A DNA stretch of 64,000 nt from Pseudoalteromonas rubra. Lineage in GTDB: Bacteria > Pseudomonadota > Gammaproteobacteria > Enterobacterales > Alteromonadaceae. Positions within the stretch are counted from its first letter, which is position 1. Each line of letters starts with the position of its first letter. Of the stretch, positions 15,868-25,570 are shown piece by piece. The notes beneath the pieces were generated by a model. The model saw only the letters and a list, made by a program, of their open reading frames with translations. It had not been told where the DNA came from and did not search any database. Location of the stretch: the NCBI RefSeq assembly GCF_000238295.3, contig NZ_AHCD03000044.1:372001-436000 (forward strand). Direction: 5' to 3'. Both the position numbers and the translations under genes were made by a program.

Positions 15868-18800
15868 ATGAAAAGGCTTTTTTTCATTGGTGTGGTGGTG
15901 TTATTTCTGACAGGGGGCGTCGGGTTTGCAGGTGCCTCGCCAGAACACGAATACACCGCTTTATTTGAAAAAGGCTTACGTCACTTTAAAAAGTTAGACA
16001 CTAAAAAGTGGCCCCTGTGGGGGGTCTACCAGATAGCGCAGGATGAACGCGGCCTGATCTGGTTCGCCACAGATATGGGCATATACCGGTACGACGGACA
16101 CACCTTTAAACCTTTCAATCTGGATGTTGATGATCAGACTAGTATTGCCAGCAATCTGGTTAACGGTTTCTGGATGGACAGCCAGTCCCGATTGTGGTTA
16201 TCACACACCTCAGAAGGGATCAGTATCTTCAACACGTTAACCGAGTCTGCTGTTCGCATTAATGCTGCGAGTACGCCGCCAAACGGCCTTGCTGGTAATG
16301 GTGTGGTTGCTATTGAGGGAAATAATCAGGGCACCGTTGCGGTGTCCAGCACATCCGGGCTGGACCTGATCTTCGAGGACAGTCAGGGGTTTAGTGTGCA
16401 AGCCGTCACCCTGCAAGGTGAGTGCGGTGCTGAGTTTAGTACTCAATACATACATACGTTACACTGGCAAAATGCACAAACGCTCTGGGTTGGGGGCGAT
16501 TTTGGTTTGTGTGAACTCGCCATCCCAGGCAGAGCAAAGGTATATCAAGCACGGCAAATTGCAGCCCTGGCTGATCTGCCCGTCAGATCACTCACTTCAG
16601 GTAACGGGATGGTCTGGGTTGGCACGGCATCAGCGGGGATGTACCGCCTTAATACAGCGGAGGATACACTAACTCAAATTTCAGATAGTGTGTCTGAAAC
16701 CCCTGTGGATGTTGAAGATTGGTTGCAGGTGTCTGATCAGGAAATATGGGCTGTTGCACTGCGTGTGGGCATTTTGGTGATAGACGCACAATCATTGCAG
16801 GTCAAAAGCATTATTCATACAGAAGCTGGGTTTGCGCATGCTCTGGCTTCTACTAACCCAAAGTCATTGTTTCGTGATGCCGCTGGTGTGATCTGGATTT
16901 CGACATGGGGAGATGGTGTGTTTACGCTTGACCCTGTACATACTGCGATCAGGCGATTGGTTGCGGGGTCTTCTCTCAGTAAAACGTTTAATACCAACAA
17001 CATTCGTGCCATTGCTGCACTCAATAAGGCCTATCTGGCGTTTGGGACCGTGGGCGCGGGTATCACCTTGTATTCCTGGCTGGATAATGACTTTGCTCCG
17101 CTAAAAACTGGCACTGAGCTGGATGCGGCCACTGTATTTACAATTCGCACTGGGCCTGACGGGCAGTTGTGGGCTGCCACAAATGTCGGGGTGTTTGTGA
17201 TTGAACCGGCCACACAAAAAGCAACTAAAATGCCGTGGCAGTTTGCTGGCAGCGCCGTCAGACGCATGGCGTTTTCAACAGATGAGGCATTTTTGAGTAC
17301 CTCAGACCATCTGTTTCGCGTCAGCCTGGACGACTTTTCAATAGAAAAAATTGAGACAATTGGCAATGAGGCCGCCTCATACAAAACATTTTCAAATGTG
17401 TTACTTACAGACTCCGAGGGTAATTTGTGGATTGCGTCGCGAGCGGGTTTGTATGTGCTGCGTAAAGGAGCGCAGGCCTTGCTGGCGGTTAATGAGGAAG
17501 CACAGACGGCCAGCGGTATTAGTAAAGCCGCGACTTTCGGGGTGGCATTTCATCCAAATGGCCAGTTAATCGTGACCAATGAGCTACTACAGGGGTTTTA
17601 CTATTTGGATACTCAAACCTGGCCTGTTCAGGCCAAGCAGCTGCCGTCTGAGCGTGCCGATGTGCGAGCGGGTGCCAATATCTGGGTTGATCAGCGTCAG
17701 CGCATCTGGAACGACAGCAGTATTTATTACCCTAAGTTATCGCGCTGGGACAATATCAATTCAGCTTTGGGCATTTATGCGCTGTGCTATGGCGAAGGTG
17801 GGCATCTGGTCGCTCAAACCCTGTTGCTGATTGGCTGCCCGGACGGAGTGCTCATGTTTGATACACAGCAGTGGCAGCCCTGGGTGTATCGTCCCAACAT
17901 TGCGATTACGAGCGCTGAGGTGAATGGTGAGACGCGCATTATCAGTGATACACAGTTAGACCTGCCACCTGCGTCTAAAAATTTTACCATACAGTTCAGT
18001 GCATTAGATTACAAACAAACCGAGGACCTGAAGTATATGCATCAGTTGCGGGGGTTTGATGAGCATTGGCAGGATACCAAAGAACGCCGTGCGACCTACA
18101 CCAATTTACCGCCGGGGGAGTATCAGTTACTGGTGAAAAGTACCAATGCGCTTGGTAATTGGGGAGAGGAGAAAACACTGCTGCAAGTCAGGCAGTTACC
18201 TGCCTGGTATCAGACTCATGCATTCTACCTGGGGTGCGTGTTGCTGTTGGTATTAGGTATCTGGGGTATCGTCAGGTTCAGAGTGCGTCGTTTACAACAG
18301 CAGACACATCTGCTGAACAGGTTGGTGAAAGACAAAACCCGGCGGCTGGAACAATTGGCGGAGATAGGTAAAGAGCTCACCACATCGCTGGACTTAGATG
18401 AAGTGATGGGCATGATGCATGAAAAAGTGACCAGTTTGCTGCATTGTGATGTCTTTTTAATTGCCGTGGTTGATCATGAGCAGGATGAACTGCATGTTGC
18501 AGGTTGTTTTGAAGATGGTGTACGTCAGGCAAGCTTTTCCTATCCTTTAGACGACTTGTCGCGGCCGGCCTGTTGGTGTGTGACACACAAAAAAGAGATA
18601 TGTGTGCCCAGTCAGGACGCGCTGCAAGCGTTGCTGGGTCAGTCTCTCAAACCCCCGGTGTTTGGCAGCCCGACTGAATCCATTATTTATATGCCACTTT
18701 GGCTGCAAGATGAAGTAATTGGCTGTCTCAGCGTGCAAAGCCATCGTAAAAAAGCGTTTCGTAGCGTTGATTTACAAACACTGGCGACAATCGCAAGCTA

Positions 18801-19629
18801 TGCAGCTGTGGCAATCGAAAATGCGCAGGCACATGCCGATTTGATCAATGCGCAGGAGCGACTGATAGAGTCTGAAAAGCTCGCCTCATTAACCCATGTG
18901 GTTACCGGGGTGGCGCACGAGATTAACACGCCGTTAGGGATTGCTTTAACTGCGATAACCGGACTGGGGGCAGGCGCCAATAGTATTTTGCAGAAACTGG
19001 CAGAAAATAAGATCAGAAAATGTGATATCAGCGATTTTGCGCAGTTAAGCCTTGAGACGGAATCTCTGACACAAAGCTCACTGGAGCGCTGCTCGCGCCT
19101 GGTCCAGGACTTTAAAAAGCTGTCTGCGGAGCAAAGCGTATCGGAACCCAGAGAGATCCAGCTTAAAACCTACCTGCAAGAGCTGATGCAGGCATTTGAG
19201 TTCACACTGGCGCAAAACAGCATAGCGATTGAAGTCTTTGGAGATGACCCAAAACTGATGACCGACCCTGGGGTTATCAGTCAGATTATCGGCTGCTTAA
19301 TCAACAATGTGGTGGCTCATGCCTTTGAGTATCAGTCGGACATGCCCGAAGCGCTGGACAAGCGTGTTGACATCCAGGTGAGTGCACAAAAAAACCAGGC
19401 AACCATTATGTTTAAAGATAATGGCGTGGGTATCAATGACGACATCCAGAAACAGATTTTCATTCCCTTCTACACCACTAAACGCGGCAGCGGCAACACC
19501 GGCCTGGGGCTCAATGTCGTATACAACCTGACTAAATCCGCATTAGGAGGTGAGCTTACGGTGGAATCAGAAGACAACATGGGCACGGCTTTTTTGATCA
19601 CCATTCCGATGCGCGACGCATCGGATTAA
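15868..19629 (+). CDS. Propeller-Y_Y_Y-GAF sensor histidine kinase
   Basis: A 1253-residue membrane kinase. It has a signal peptide (about 1-23) and a periplasmic part (about 45-700) built of two-component-regulator propeller repeats such as GLIWFATDMGIYRYDG, VWVGTASAGMYRLN, GVIWISTWGDGVFTLD and GNLWIASRAGLYVLR. A Y_Y_Y domain (about 705-775, ending YTNLPPGEYQLLVKSTN) and one membrane helix (about 785-805) come next. A GAF domain (about 838-985) precedes the transmitter: GVAHEINTPLG with phospho-acceptor His1017, then an HATPase with DNGVGIND and TGLGLNVV. Unlike the hybrid two-component systems of Bacteroidota it has no receiver or DNA-binding domain, and no response regulator is adjacent. 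The gene precedes a TonB receptor and an S9 peptidase on the same strand, so it may sense related substrates. Confidence 0.9.
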   Translation: MKRLFFIGVVVLFLTGGVGFAGASPEHEYTALFEKGLRHFKKLDTKKWPLWGVYQIAQDERGLIWFATDMGIYRYDGHTFKPFNLDVDDQTSIASNLVNGFWMDSQSRLWLSHTSEGISIFNTLTESAVRINAASTPPNGLAGNGVVAIEGNNQGTVAVSSTSGLDLIFEDSQGFSVQAVTLQGECGAEFSTQYIHTLHWQNAQTLWVGGDFGLCELAIPGRAKVYQARQIAALADLPVRSLTSGNGMVWVGTASAGMYRLNTAEDTLTQISDSVSETPVDVEDWLQVSDQEIWAVALRVGILVIDAQSLQVKSIIHTEAGFAHALASTNPKSLFRDAAGVIWISTWGDGVFTLDPVHTAIRRLVAGSSLSKTFNTNNIRAIAALNKAYLAFGTVGAGITLYSWLDNDFAPLKTGTELDAATVFTIRTGPDGQLWAATNVGVFVIEPATQKATKMPWQFAGSAVRRMAFSTDEAFLSTSDHLFRVSLDDFSIEKIETIGNEAASYKTFSNVLLTDSEGNLWIASRAGLYVLRKGAQALLAVNEEAQTASGISKAATFGVAFHPNGQLIVTNELLQGFYYLDTQTWPVQAKQLPSERADVRAGANIWVDQRQRIWNDSSIYYPKLSRWDNINSALGIYALCYGEGGHLVAQTLLLIGCPDGVLMFDTQQWQPWVYRPNIAITSAEVNGETRIISDTQLDLPPASKNFTIQFSALDYKQTEDLKYMHQLRGFDEHWQDTKERRATYTNLPPGEYQLLVKSTNALGNWGEEKTLLQVRQLPAWYQTHAFYLGCVLLLVLGIWGIVRFRVRRLQQQTHLLNRLVKDKTRRLEQLAEIGKELTTSLDLDEVMGMMHEKVTSLLHCDVFLIAVVDHEQDELHVAGCFEDGVRQASFSYPLDDLSRPACWCVTHKKEICVPSQDALQALLGQSLKPPVFGSPTESIIYMPLWLQDEVIGCLSVQSHRKKAFRSVDLQTLATIASYAAVAIENAQAHADLINAQERLIESEKLASLTHVVTGVAHEINTPLGIALTAITGLGAGANSILQKLAENKIRKCDISDFAQLSLETESLTQSSLERCSRLVQDFKKLSAEQSVSEPREIQLKTYLQELMQAFEFTLAQNSIAIEVFGDDPKLMTDPGVISQIIGCLINNVVAHAFEYQSDMPEALDKRVDIQVSAQKNQATIMFKDNGVGINDDIQKQIFIPFYTTKRGSGNTGLGLNVVYNLTKSALGGELTVESEDNMGTAFLITIPMRDASD

Positions 19630-19849
19630 TGTGTTGTTCGGTTTTGTAGTCTACTCAACCTTTTATGTCAGTCAAACGTGTATGTATGGCTGGCTTGATT
19701 GATGAACCATTGTCTCGAGTAAAAAACCTGATTTTCCTGATTATCTGACTGGAAGAATGCGGACCATTTGTCCTGGCCGAAGAAGTTTTGCTAGCACTGT
19801 GGTCACTGATTTGGATAAAAATGACATTTTTCATAATGGGATATTAAAT

Positions 19850-19861
19850 ATTGTATACAAT
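19850..19861. promoter_or_regulatory. Palindrome ATTGTATACAAT upstream of the TonB receptor
   Basis: A 12-bp perfect palindrome 67 bp upstream of the receptor ATG. The core TTGTATACAA resembles operators of GntR-family regulators (HutC-like). It lies in a 298-bp gap (19630-19927) that shows no other feature. Confidence 0.4.
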
Positions 19862-19927
19862 TTACCGTTGAGCTATAGTCGTACCGATCTTCAATAAAAA
19901 GCAATAAATAACAACAGGAAATTCGGT

Positions 19928-22732
19928 ATGTTAAATTTTCGTAAGTCAGCGGTGGCGCTGTGCGTTTCTATGGGTTGTGCTGTTCCGGTTTATGCCGAGC
20001 AGCAAGCATCTGAAAATCAGGACATGGATGTGGTTGAAGTAACAGGCTCACGGATAAAGCGTGCAGATCTTGAAGGGGCGTCTCCTTTGGTGACCATTAC
20101 GGCCGAAGACATTCAGATGCAGGGTCATGCCAATGTCTTTGATGCGCTGAGCGCAATTTCGTCAAACAGTGGTATTTTCATTGGTGAAGCTAATTCCAAT
20201 AACTTCAATGCCAATGCCCAGGCGCTCAATTTACGGGGATTTGGTTCCTCTTATTCCCTGGTGTTAATCAATGGTCGTCGCATTCCTGTATTGCCTAAAC
20301 CCTCAGGCACCGTGAGTGGCAACGTCACAAACTTGGCTACAATTCCCAGCGATGCGGTCAAGCGGATTGAAATTCTCAGCGGTGGTGCCTCTGCCATTTA
20401 TGGTTCGGATGCGGTGACCGGGGTGGTCAATGTGATTTTAAAGGATGATGTGGATGAATCCACCTTAACATATCGTCGGGGCGATACCAAAGATGGAGGG
20501 GGCGCTTCAAACAAGCTGAGCTTTACAACCGGTGGGTCTTTTGGTGATACCAATTTTACCCTGGGTCTGGAACTTGACCAACGAAAGCCCATTCATGGTG
20601 ATGACAGGGGCTGGTTTGATGAACCAACGGATGGCCCGGATGAAACCCGCCATGGCCTTACTCAGGTTATGTCTTACTGGGCCCGATATCAGCCGGACCC
20701 CTACATGCTAATCGACATTGAAGATAAGTGCGCAGCAGTCGGGTATGAAGCGGTGTACAACGTCAATCGCACGCCGTTCAAGCAAACTGGCTCAGACACG
20801 GATACGCCCCATTACTGTGGTGATAATACCTATGAGACTTACACCGTCAGGAATGACAGGGACCGCAGTTCTATGTTTTTGCACCTGGATCATGACTTGA
20901 ATGCTGATACATCTCTGTATGCGGATATCATTGCGATGAAATCCGAGGGGGAGGCAGGGATTTACCGATATAGCTTCAAAGCGGATTACGACGTGCGAGG
21001 TGAGTTAGCCGATGGGGATTCCTGGCTGGGCAGCCGTCATTTTTATCGCACTTTCAGAAGCCACGAAGTACCCACGTCCAATCAGGTTTTTGATGAAACA
21101 TCTCTGACTTTTATCACCGGGATCCGCGGTGTGATCGCGGGCGAGTATGATTACAGTGTGAGTTTTTCTGGCGGTCAGTATGATTATGAAGACAGTGTCG
21201 TGCGTTTTGATGATCAAAAGATGCTGGCAAAAATTTTTGGCGAAAAAGGCAAAGACTGGGACCAGCCCTGGGAAGGCAGCCGTTGGGTAACGGTAAACGC
21301 CAGCCAGCTTAACAGTGACTACACCCCAAAAAATTTCGACATTCTCGGTGAGCTGACGCCAGACATGTTTAACGACGTTACGCACACCTCAGTCGGTAAA
21401 GGGGACTCTTCTATGTATAACCTGGCATTTGAGTTGTCGGGCACCCTGATGGAGCTGGATAGCGGGCCTTTGCAGTTCGCGACTGTGGCCGAAGTTATTC
21501 AGGAAAGCTATGAGTTTATCACCGATCAGCCAACGGTAGATGGGGATATTTACGGCTGGAGTGGGATCCGGGGTAAAGGAGATCGTGACCACTACGCCAT
21601 CGGGTTCGAGCTGGCTATCCCGTTGCTGGATGAAAGCAGTGGTGCTGGCAAACTGGATGCAACACTGGCCGCACGCTATGACCATTATGACGATAAATCT
21701 GATGTCAATGGTGCTGCAACCTATCAGCTAGGGCTGACCTGGCGACCAATGGAGGAGCTCATGTTACGCACAAACTATGCAACCAGCTTTCGTGCGCCGG
21801 ATATGCACGTGATGAATGCTGAGCGCAGTTCGTCCTTCGCGTCGGGCACTGATTTTTATGAGTGTGCAACCAAAGAAGGGTTAACCGCCGGACAGGGGTG
21901 GAAATTCTGTTCTGAAGATTATAACTCAGGCAGTGTTCGCCGATACACAGAAGGCGACTTATCGCTCAAAGAAGAAACGGGTTACAGTGCCAGCATAGGT
22001 ATGGTGGCAGACATCACAGATAACTGGTCAATGACCCTGGATTTTTACAAACTTCATCTGGAAAACCAGATTGGCGTGATGACTATGGATGGTTTGTTCC
22101 GTTATGAGGCTGAGTGCTTACTGGGCTTTGGTCAGTTTGATAGCAACATAGATAAAAACTCACCTAAGTGTCAGGATGCTCTGTCGCGCGTTCAGCGAGG
22201 CGGCCCAAAGGACGGCGTCACCAGTGTGTCGACCATACCGTATAACATTGGTTTCCGCCAACAAACCGGTGTTGATTTCAGTACCAGTTATAAAATTGAC
22301 ACCCATGAATTTGGTACTTTCAAAGCCAAGCTCGACTACAGCCATATTTTTGAATCGCCGTTTCGGTTCCTGCCTGAAGATGAGGTGGAAGACATTCGTG
22401 ATTTACCCTGGAATAACACGTTCCGGACCAAAACAAACCTGACATTGGGTTGGCATAAAGAAGCAGTGTCAGCCTCTTTGTTCATTAATCGTCTGGGTAC
22501 TTCGCCGGTTGAAGACGCAGAGCAACCAGAGCGCTATCCGGCCTGGACCACAGTGAACCTGAAAGCGGGCTATGACGTGACCGAAGACATTAGTCTGTCT
22601 TTGAGTGTGGTCAATCTGTTCGATAAAAAGCCGCACCAGCATGAATCTGAAAAGTGGTGGCCATTCGCCGATATCAATAAGTACAACCCGGTCGGTATGG
22701 AGTATTTCTTACAGGCCAAAGTTCGTTTTTGA
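19928..22732 (+). CDS. TonB-dependent outer-membrane receptor
   Basis: A 934-residue receptor with a signal peptide (ending VYA|EQQ). Its plug domain begins VVEVTGSRIKRADLEGASPL and contains LNLRGFGSSYSLVLINGRR and GASAIYGSDAVTGVVNVI, hallmarks of this family. A 22-strand barrel should follow; the last residues (EYFLQAKVRF) end in aromatic Phe as outer-membrane barrels do. The N-terminal motif style is that of receptors in marine bacteria used for peptides, sugars or siderophores, so the ligand is uncertain. The gene is followed 68 bp later by a DPP-IV-like peptidase lipoprotein, which favours peptide uptake, with a strong terminator between them. ATG at 19928, preceded by ACAGGAAATTCGGT. Confidence 0.92.
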   Translation: MLNFRKSAVALCVSMGCAVPVYAEQQASENQDMDVVEVTGSRIKRADLEGASPLVTITAEDIQMQGHANVFDALSAISSNSGIFIGEANSNNFNANAQALNLRGFGSSYSLVLINGRRIPVLPKPSGTVSGNVTNLATIPSDAVKRIEILSGGASAIYGSDAVTGVVNVILKDDVDESTLTYRRGDTKDGGGASNKLSFTTGGSFGDTNFTLGLELDQRKPIHGDDRGWFDEPTDGPDETRHGLTQVMSYWARYQPDPYMLIDIEDKCAAVGYEAVYNVNRTPFKQTGSDTDTPHYCGDNTYETYTVRNDRDRSSMFLHLDHDLNADTSLYADIIAMKSEGEAGIYRYSFKADYDVRGELADGDSWLGSRHFYRTFRSHEVPTSNQVFDETSLTFITGIRGVIAGEYDYSVSFSGGQYDYEDSVVRFDDQKMLAKIFGEKGKDWDQPWEGSRWVTVNASQLNSDYTPKNFDILGELTPDMFNDVTHTSVGKGDSSMYNLAFELSGTLMELDSGPLQFATVAEVIQESYEFITDQPTVDGDIYGWSGIRGKGDRDHYAIGFELAIPLLDESSGAGKLDATLAARYDHYDDKSDVNGAATYQLGLTWRPMEELMLRTNYATSFRAPDMHVMNAERSSSFASGTDFYECATKEGLTAGQGWKFCSEDYNSGSVRRYTEGDLSLKEETGYSASIGMVADITDNWSMTLDFYKLHLENQIGVMTMDGLFRYEAECLLGFGQFDSNIDKNSPKCQDALSRVQRGGPKDGVTSVSTIPYNIGFRQQTGVDFSTSYKIDTHEFGTFKAKLDYSHIFESPFRFLPEDEVEDIRDLPWNNTFRTKTNLTLGWHKEAVSASLFINRLGTSPVEDAEQPERYPAWTTVNLKAGYDVTEDISLSLSVVNLFDKKPHQHESEKWWPFADINKYNPVGMEYFLQAKVRF

Positions 22733-22747
22733 TCCCTTATTTCCCCC

Positions 22748-22783
22748 AGCCCACTTGCGCATTGTGCGCAGTGGGCTTTTTTT
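22748..22783 (+). terminator. Terminator between the receptor and the S9 peptidase
   Basis: GCCCAC(T)TGCGC ... GCGCAGTGGGC stem with one bulge, then T7. It lies 15 bp after the receptor stop and ends only about 17 bp before the peptidase start, so peptidase expression needs read-through or processing, or a promoter inside the receptor gene. Confidence 0.85.
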
Positions 22784-22800
22784 GGTTTAGGAGACCGTTT

Positions 22801-25086
22801 ATGTTGCAGCGCACACTGGCACTATTATTCAGCTCAAGCTTAATACTGACAGCCTGTCAGAGTCTTCCCGTCGGGAAATCACAGGCAGAGCAACAAAGAG
22901 ATAGTCAGAAGCTCTATTTACGGGCTGAACAATTCTTGCCGCACAATCTCGCCCCGTTAGTCAAAAACGATAAATTGACTGCAAACTGGCTGGATGAAGG
23001 GAGTCGTTTTTGGTTTGTTCAGCAGCACGGCCATGGTCACCGCTTTGTGCTGGTTGATCCGAGCAAGAACACACAGTCTGCGGCGTTTGATCATCAGAAA
23101 ATTGCCGATGTATTGCGCGCAGAAGGTCTGACCGAGGTGTCAGCAGCGGGACTACCGTTCAAGCAAATTACGCTGAGCGGATCCCGGCTGGCTTTTACTA
23201 TTGAACAGACGCAATGGTCCTGCACCCTGCCTGCATATACCTGTGATCATCAGGTGCGTGTACAGACCGAAGAACCAGAACAAGGCGTCTCTCCTGATGG
23301 GCAGTGGCAAGTGGTGGTCGAAAACCATAATCTGATATTGGTCAATAAGTATTCAGGGGAGCGCACTGCACTCACCCGGGACGGCACTGAGAAGCGCCCT
23401 TATGCTGCAACGCACCCAAATCCGGCGCGCAGCTTTAAGGCAGGCACAGACTATCAGCGTGAAGGCGTCTCACTGACGTGGTCCAAAGATAGCCGCTATC
23501 TAATCACTTATCAGCTGGATCGCAGTGGTACTGACTTATACACTTTGGTTCAGTCTGATCATGAGGCGAGTTTGAGACCGAAAACGGTCCGTTATTACTA
23601 TCCTTCAGCCGGGCAAGAGACGTTACCACAAGCCAGCCTGGTGCTGGTGGACACCGATAAGAAAAAGGCTATCAAGCTGGATGCTCCGCCTGTGATGCAG
23701 ACTTACTATGGCAGCGCACTGTGGGGCTGGTGGCAAGACAATGGTCGCTATGTGTATCATGACCGTCGCCGGGGCAATCGTCAGTATTTTATGCGCGAAG
23801 TGGATCCGCACACGGCTAAGGTGCGGGTTTTGGTTGAAGAGCGTGACGATAAATATATTGATCCCTGGGTACAAACATATTGGGCATTGCCGGAGCTGGA
23901 TGCTTTTATCTGGAGCTCGCAACGCAGTGGTTATCAGCACCTGTACTTGTACCAGGCCAGCAGCGGCGCATTACTGAATCCGATCACGCAAGGTGAGATG
24001 ACGATAAGGGTGATCCGAGGCATAGATACCGAGCGCAAGCAGCTGTACTTTGAAGCGTCCGGGAGAGAGCCTGACAGGGATCCCTATTTCCGACATTTAT
24101 ACCGGGTTAACCTGGATGGCAGCGACCTGACTCTGCTCACTCCAGAGCCTGCTGAACATGATACGCGATTGTCTCCCGATTTTAACTATGTGATAGACAC
24201 CTATTCGACGGCGTCACAGGCACCTGTGACTGTGCTGCGAGATAGCCGCACGGGGAAAGTGGTGAGAGAAATTCAACGGGCGGATATCAGTGATTTGCAG
24301 GCGACAGGCTGGCGTCCGCCGCAATCATTTGAGGTGCTGGCTGCGGATGGTAAAACGTCGCTGTATGGCTTAATGTACTTGCCATCCAACTTTGATCCCA
24401 ACAAGCGTTATCCGGTCATTGATGACATTTATACCGGACCACATAACTTCTTTACACCTAAATCTTTTAATACCTATTCACGTCAGGCCAATGCGCTGGC
24501 TGAACTGGGTTTTGTGGTGATCAAAATGGATGGGCGGGGCACCAATAAACGCGGCCGGGCATTCCATGAGTATTCATTTAAGAACCTCGGTGGGGGCGCG
24601 GACGATCATGTGGCGGCCATTCGTCAGTTGGCACAGCAACATGCTTTCATAGACAGTGATCGGGTCGGGATTTTTGGTTTTAGTGCCGGTGGTTATGATA
24701 CTGCGCATGCGTTGTTTAAATATCCGGATTTCTTTAAGGTTGGTGTCGCGGCGTCGGGAAATCATGATTTCCGGGTCGATAAAGCGGGCTGGAATGAAAT
24801 CTGGATGGGTTATCCAGTGACACCAGAGTGGGATGAGCAGTCTAATCTGACCTGGGCAAAGTACCTGCAAGGGAAACTGTTATTGGCTCACGGCGAGTTG
24901 GACACCAATGTACATCCTGCTGCGACCATGCAGCTGGTCTCTGCGCTGATAAAAGCGGATAAGCAGTTTGACCTGATGATTTATCCCAATATGGGCCATG
25001 TACTCGACGAGCATCCGCATTTTGTGCGTCTGCGTTGGGATTATTTTTTACGCCATCTTAAAGGTATTGAGCCAATCAAACACTGA
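22801..25086 (+). CDS. S9 (DPP-IV-type) peptidase lipoprotein
   Basis: The true start is the ATG at 22801 (TTTAGGAG 7 nt upstream), giving 761 residues; the earlier frame to 22729 runs across the terminator. A lipoprotein signal peptide ends in LTAC|QS, so the mature protein begins with a lipidated Cys. Residues about 90-500 form the DPP-IV beta-propeller. The C-terminal alpha/beta-hydrolase has the catalytic triad Ser628 (GFSAGG), Asp701 (GELDTNVHP) and His733 (NMGHVLD). S9 enzymes remove dipeptides from short peptides; here it would act at the envelope, next to the TonB receptor. I do not see a clear Glu-Glu motif that would fix the N-terminal dipeptide specificity. Confidence 0.92.
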   Translation: MLQRTLALLFSSSLILTACQSLPVGKSQAEQQRDSQKLYLRAEQFLPHNLAPLVKNDKLTANWLDEGSRFWFVQQHGHGHRFVLVDPSKNTQSAAFDHQKIADVLRAEGLTEVSAAGLPFKQITLSGSRLAFTIEQTQWSCTLPAYTCDHQVRVQTEEPEQGVSPDGQWQVVVENHNLILVNKYSGERTALTRDGTEKRPYAATHPNPARSFKAGTDYQREGVSLTWSKDSRYLITYQLDRSGTDLYTLVQSDHEASLRPKTVRYYYPSAGQETLPQASLVLVDTDKKKAIKLDAPPVMQTYYGSALWGWWQDNGRYVYHDRRRGNRQYFMREVDPHTAKVRVLVEERDDKYIDPWVQTYWALPELDAFIWSSQRSGYQHLYLYQASSGALLNPITQGEMTIRVIRGIDTERKQLYFEASGREPDRDPYFRHLYRVNLDGSDLTLLTPEPAEHDTRLSPDFNYVIDTYSTASQAPVTVLRDSRTGKVVREIQRADISDLQATGWRPPQSFEVLAADGKTSLYGLMYLPSNFDPNKRYPVIDDIYTGPHNFFTPKSFNTYSRQANALAELGFVVIKMDGRGTNKRGRAFHEYSFKNLGGGADDHVAAIRQLAQQHAFIDSDRVGIFGFSAGGYDTAHALFKYPDFFKVGVAASGNHDFRVDKAGWNEIWMGYPVTPEWDEQSNLTWAKYLQGKLLLAHGELDTNVHPAATMQLVSALIKADKQFDLMIYPNMGHVLDEHPHFVRLRWDYFLRHLKGIEPIKH

Positions 25087-25195
25087 TGAAAGCCTGGGCG
25101 CAGTACAACCTGGGCTTTGACTATATACCGCTCACAGCGTTACTTTAGTTAGCTCAGGTTGCTGTAAGTTCAGCACATTACTCAGGAGCGTAAAA

Positions 25196-25567
25196 ATGGA
25201 AGTTTTGATAGCACAAGAAACTGAGCTACATCAGTATGAGACCCGGCAAAATCGTGATGCCATTGAGCGTCTGTTGCATGCTGACTTTGCGGAAGTTGGC
25301 ATGTCGGGCACCAGCTACAACTTTGATTCCATTGTTGCCATGATGGACGAGGAATCGCCTACTCAGCTGCGTGTACACGCGCAGAATTACAGTTGTGACA
25401 AGCTGGCACCGGATGTGTACCTGTTGCGTTATCAATGCGCATTGGTTGGCCAACATGGAGCAGTCAGCGAGTTTGCAAAGCGCTGCTCCATTTGGGTGTT
25501 GGCACAGGGCCGGTGGCAGCTTAAATATCATCAGGGCACGGCTTGCGCGCCCTTTGCGTTGGTTTAA
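25196..25567 (+). CDS. NTF2-like (DUF4440/SnoaL-type) protein
   Basis: A 123-residue soluble protein with the pattern of the NTF2-like DUF4440 group: an N-terminal helix with paired acidic and aromatic residues (ETELHQYETRQNRDAIERLL), then HADFAEVGMSGTSYNFDSIV and the beta-sheet ending SIWVLAQGRWQLKYHQGT. Such proteins are usually small dimeric binding proteins or enzymes of unclear substrate. No signal peptide is seen. A CAGGAG site precedes the ATG. It ends 3 bp from the stop of the convergent GH5 gene, leaving no room for a terminator. Confidence 0.8.
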   Translation: MEVLIAQETELHQYETRQNRDAIERLLHADFAEVGMSGTSYNFDSIVAMMDEESPTQLRVHAQNYSCDKLAPDVYLLRYQCALVGQHGAVSEFAKRCSIWVLAQGRWQLKYHQGTACAPFALV

Positions 25568-25570
25568 TGA

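Noticed and set aside
22729..22800. Upstream extension of the S9 peptidase frame to 22729
   Set aside because: It runs across a terminator hairpin and lacks a signal peptide; the ATG at 22801 has a good ribosome site and starts a lipoprotein signal.
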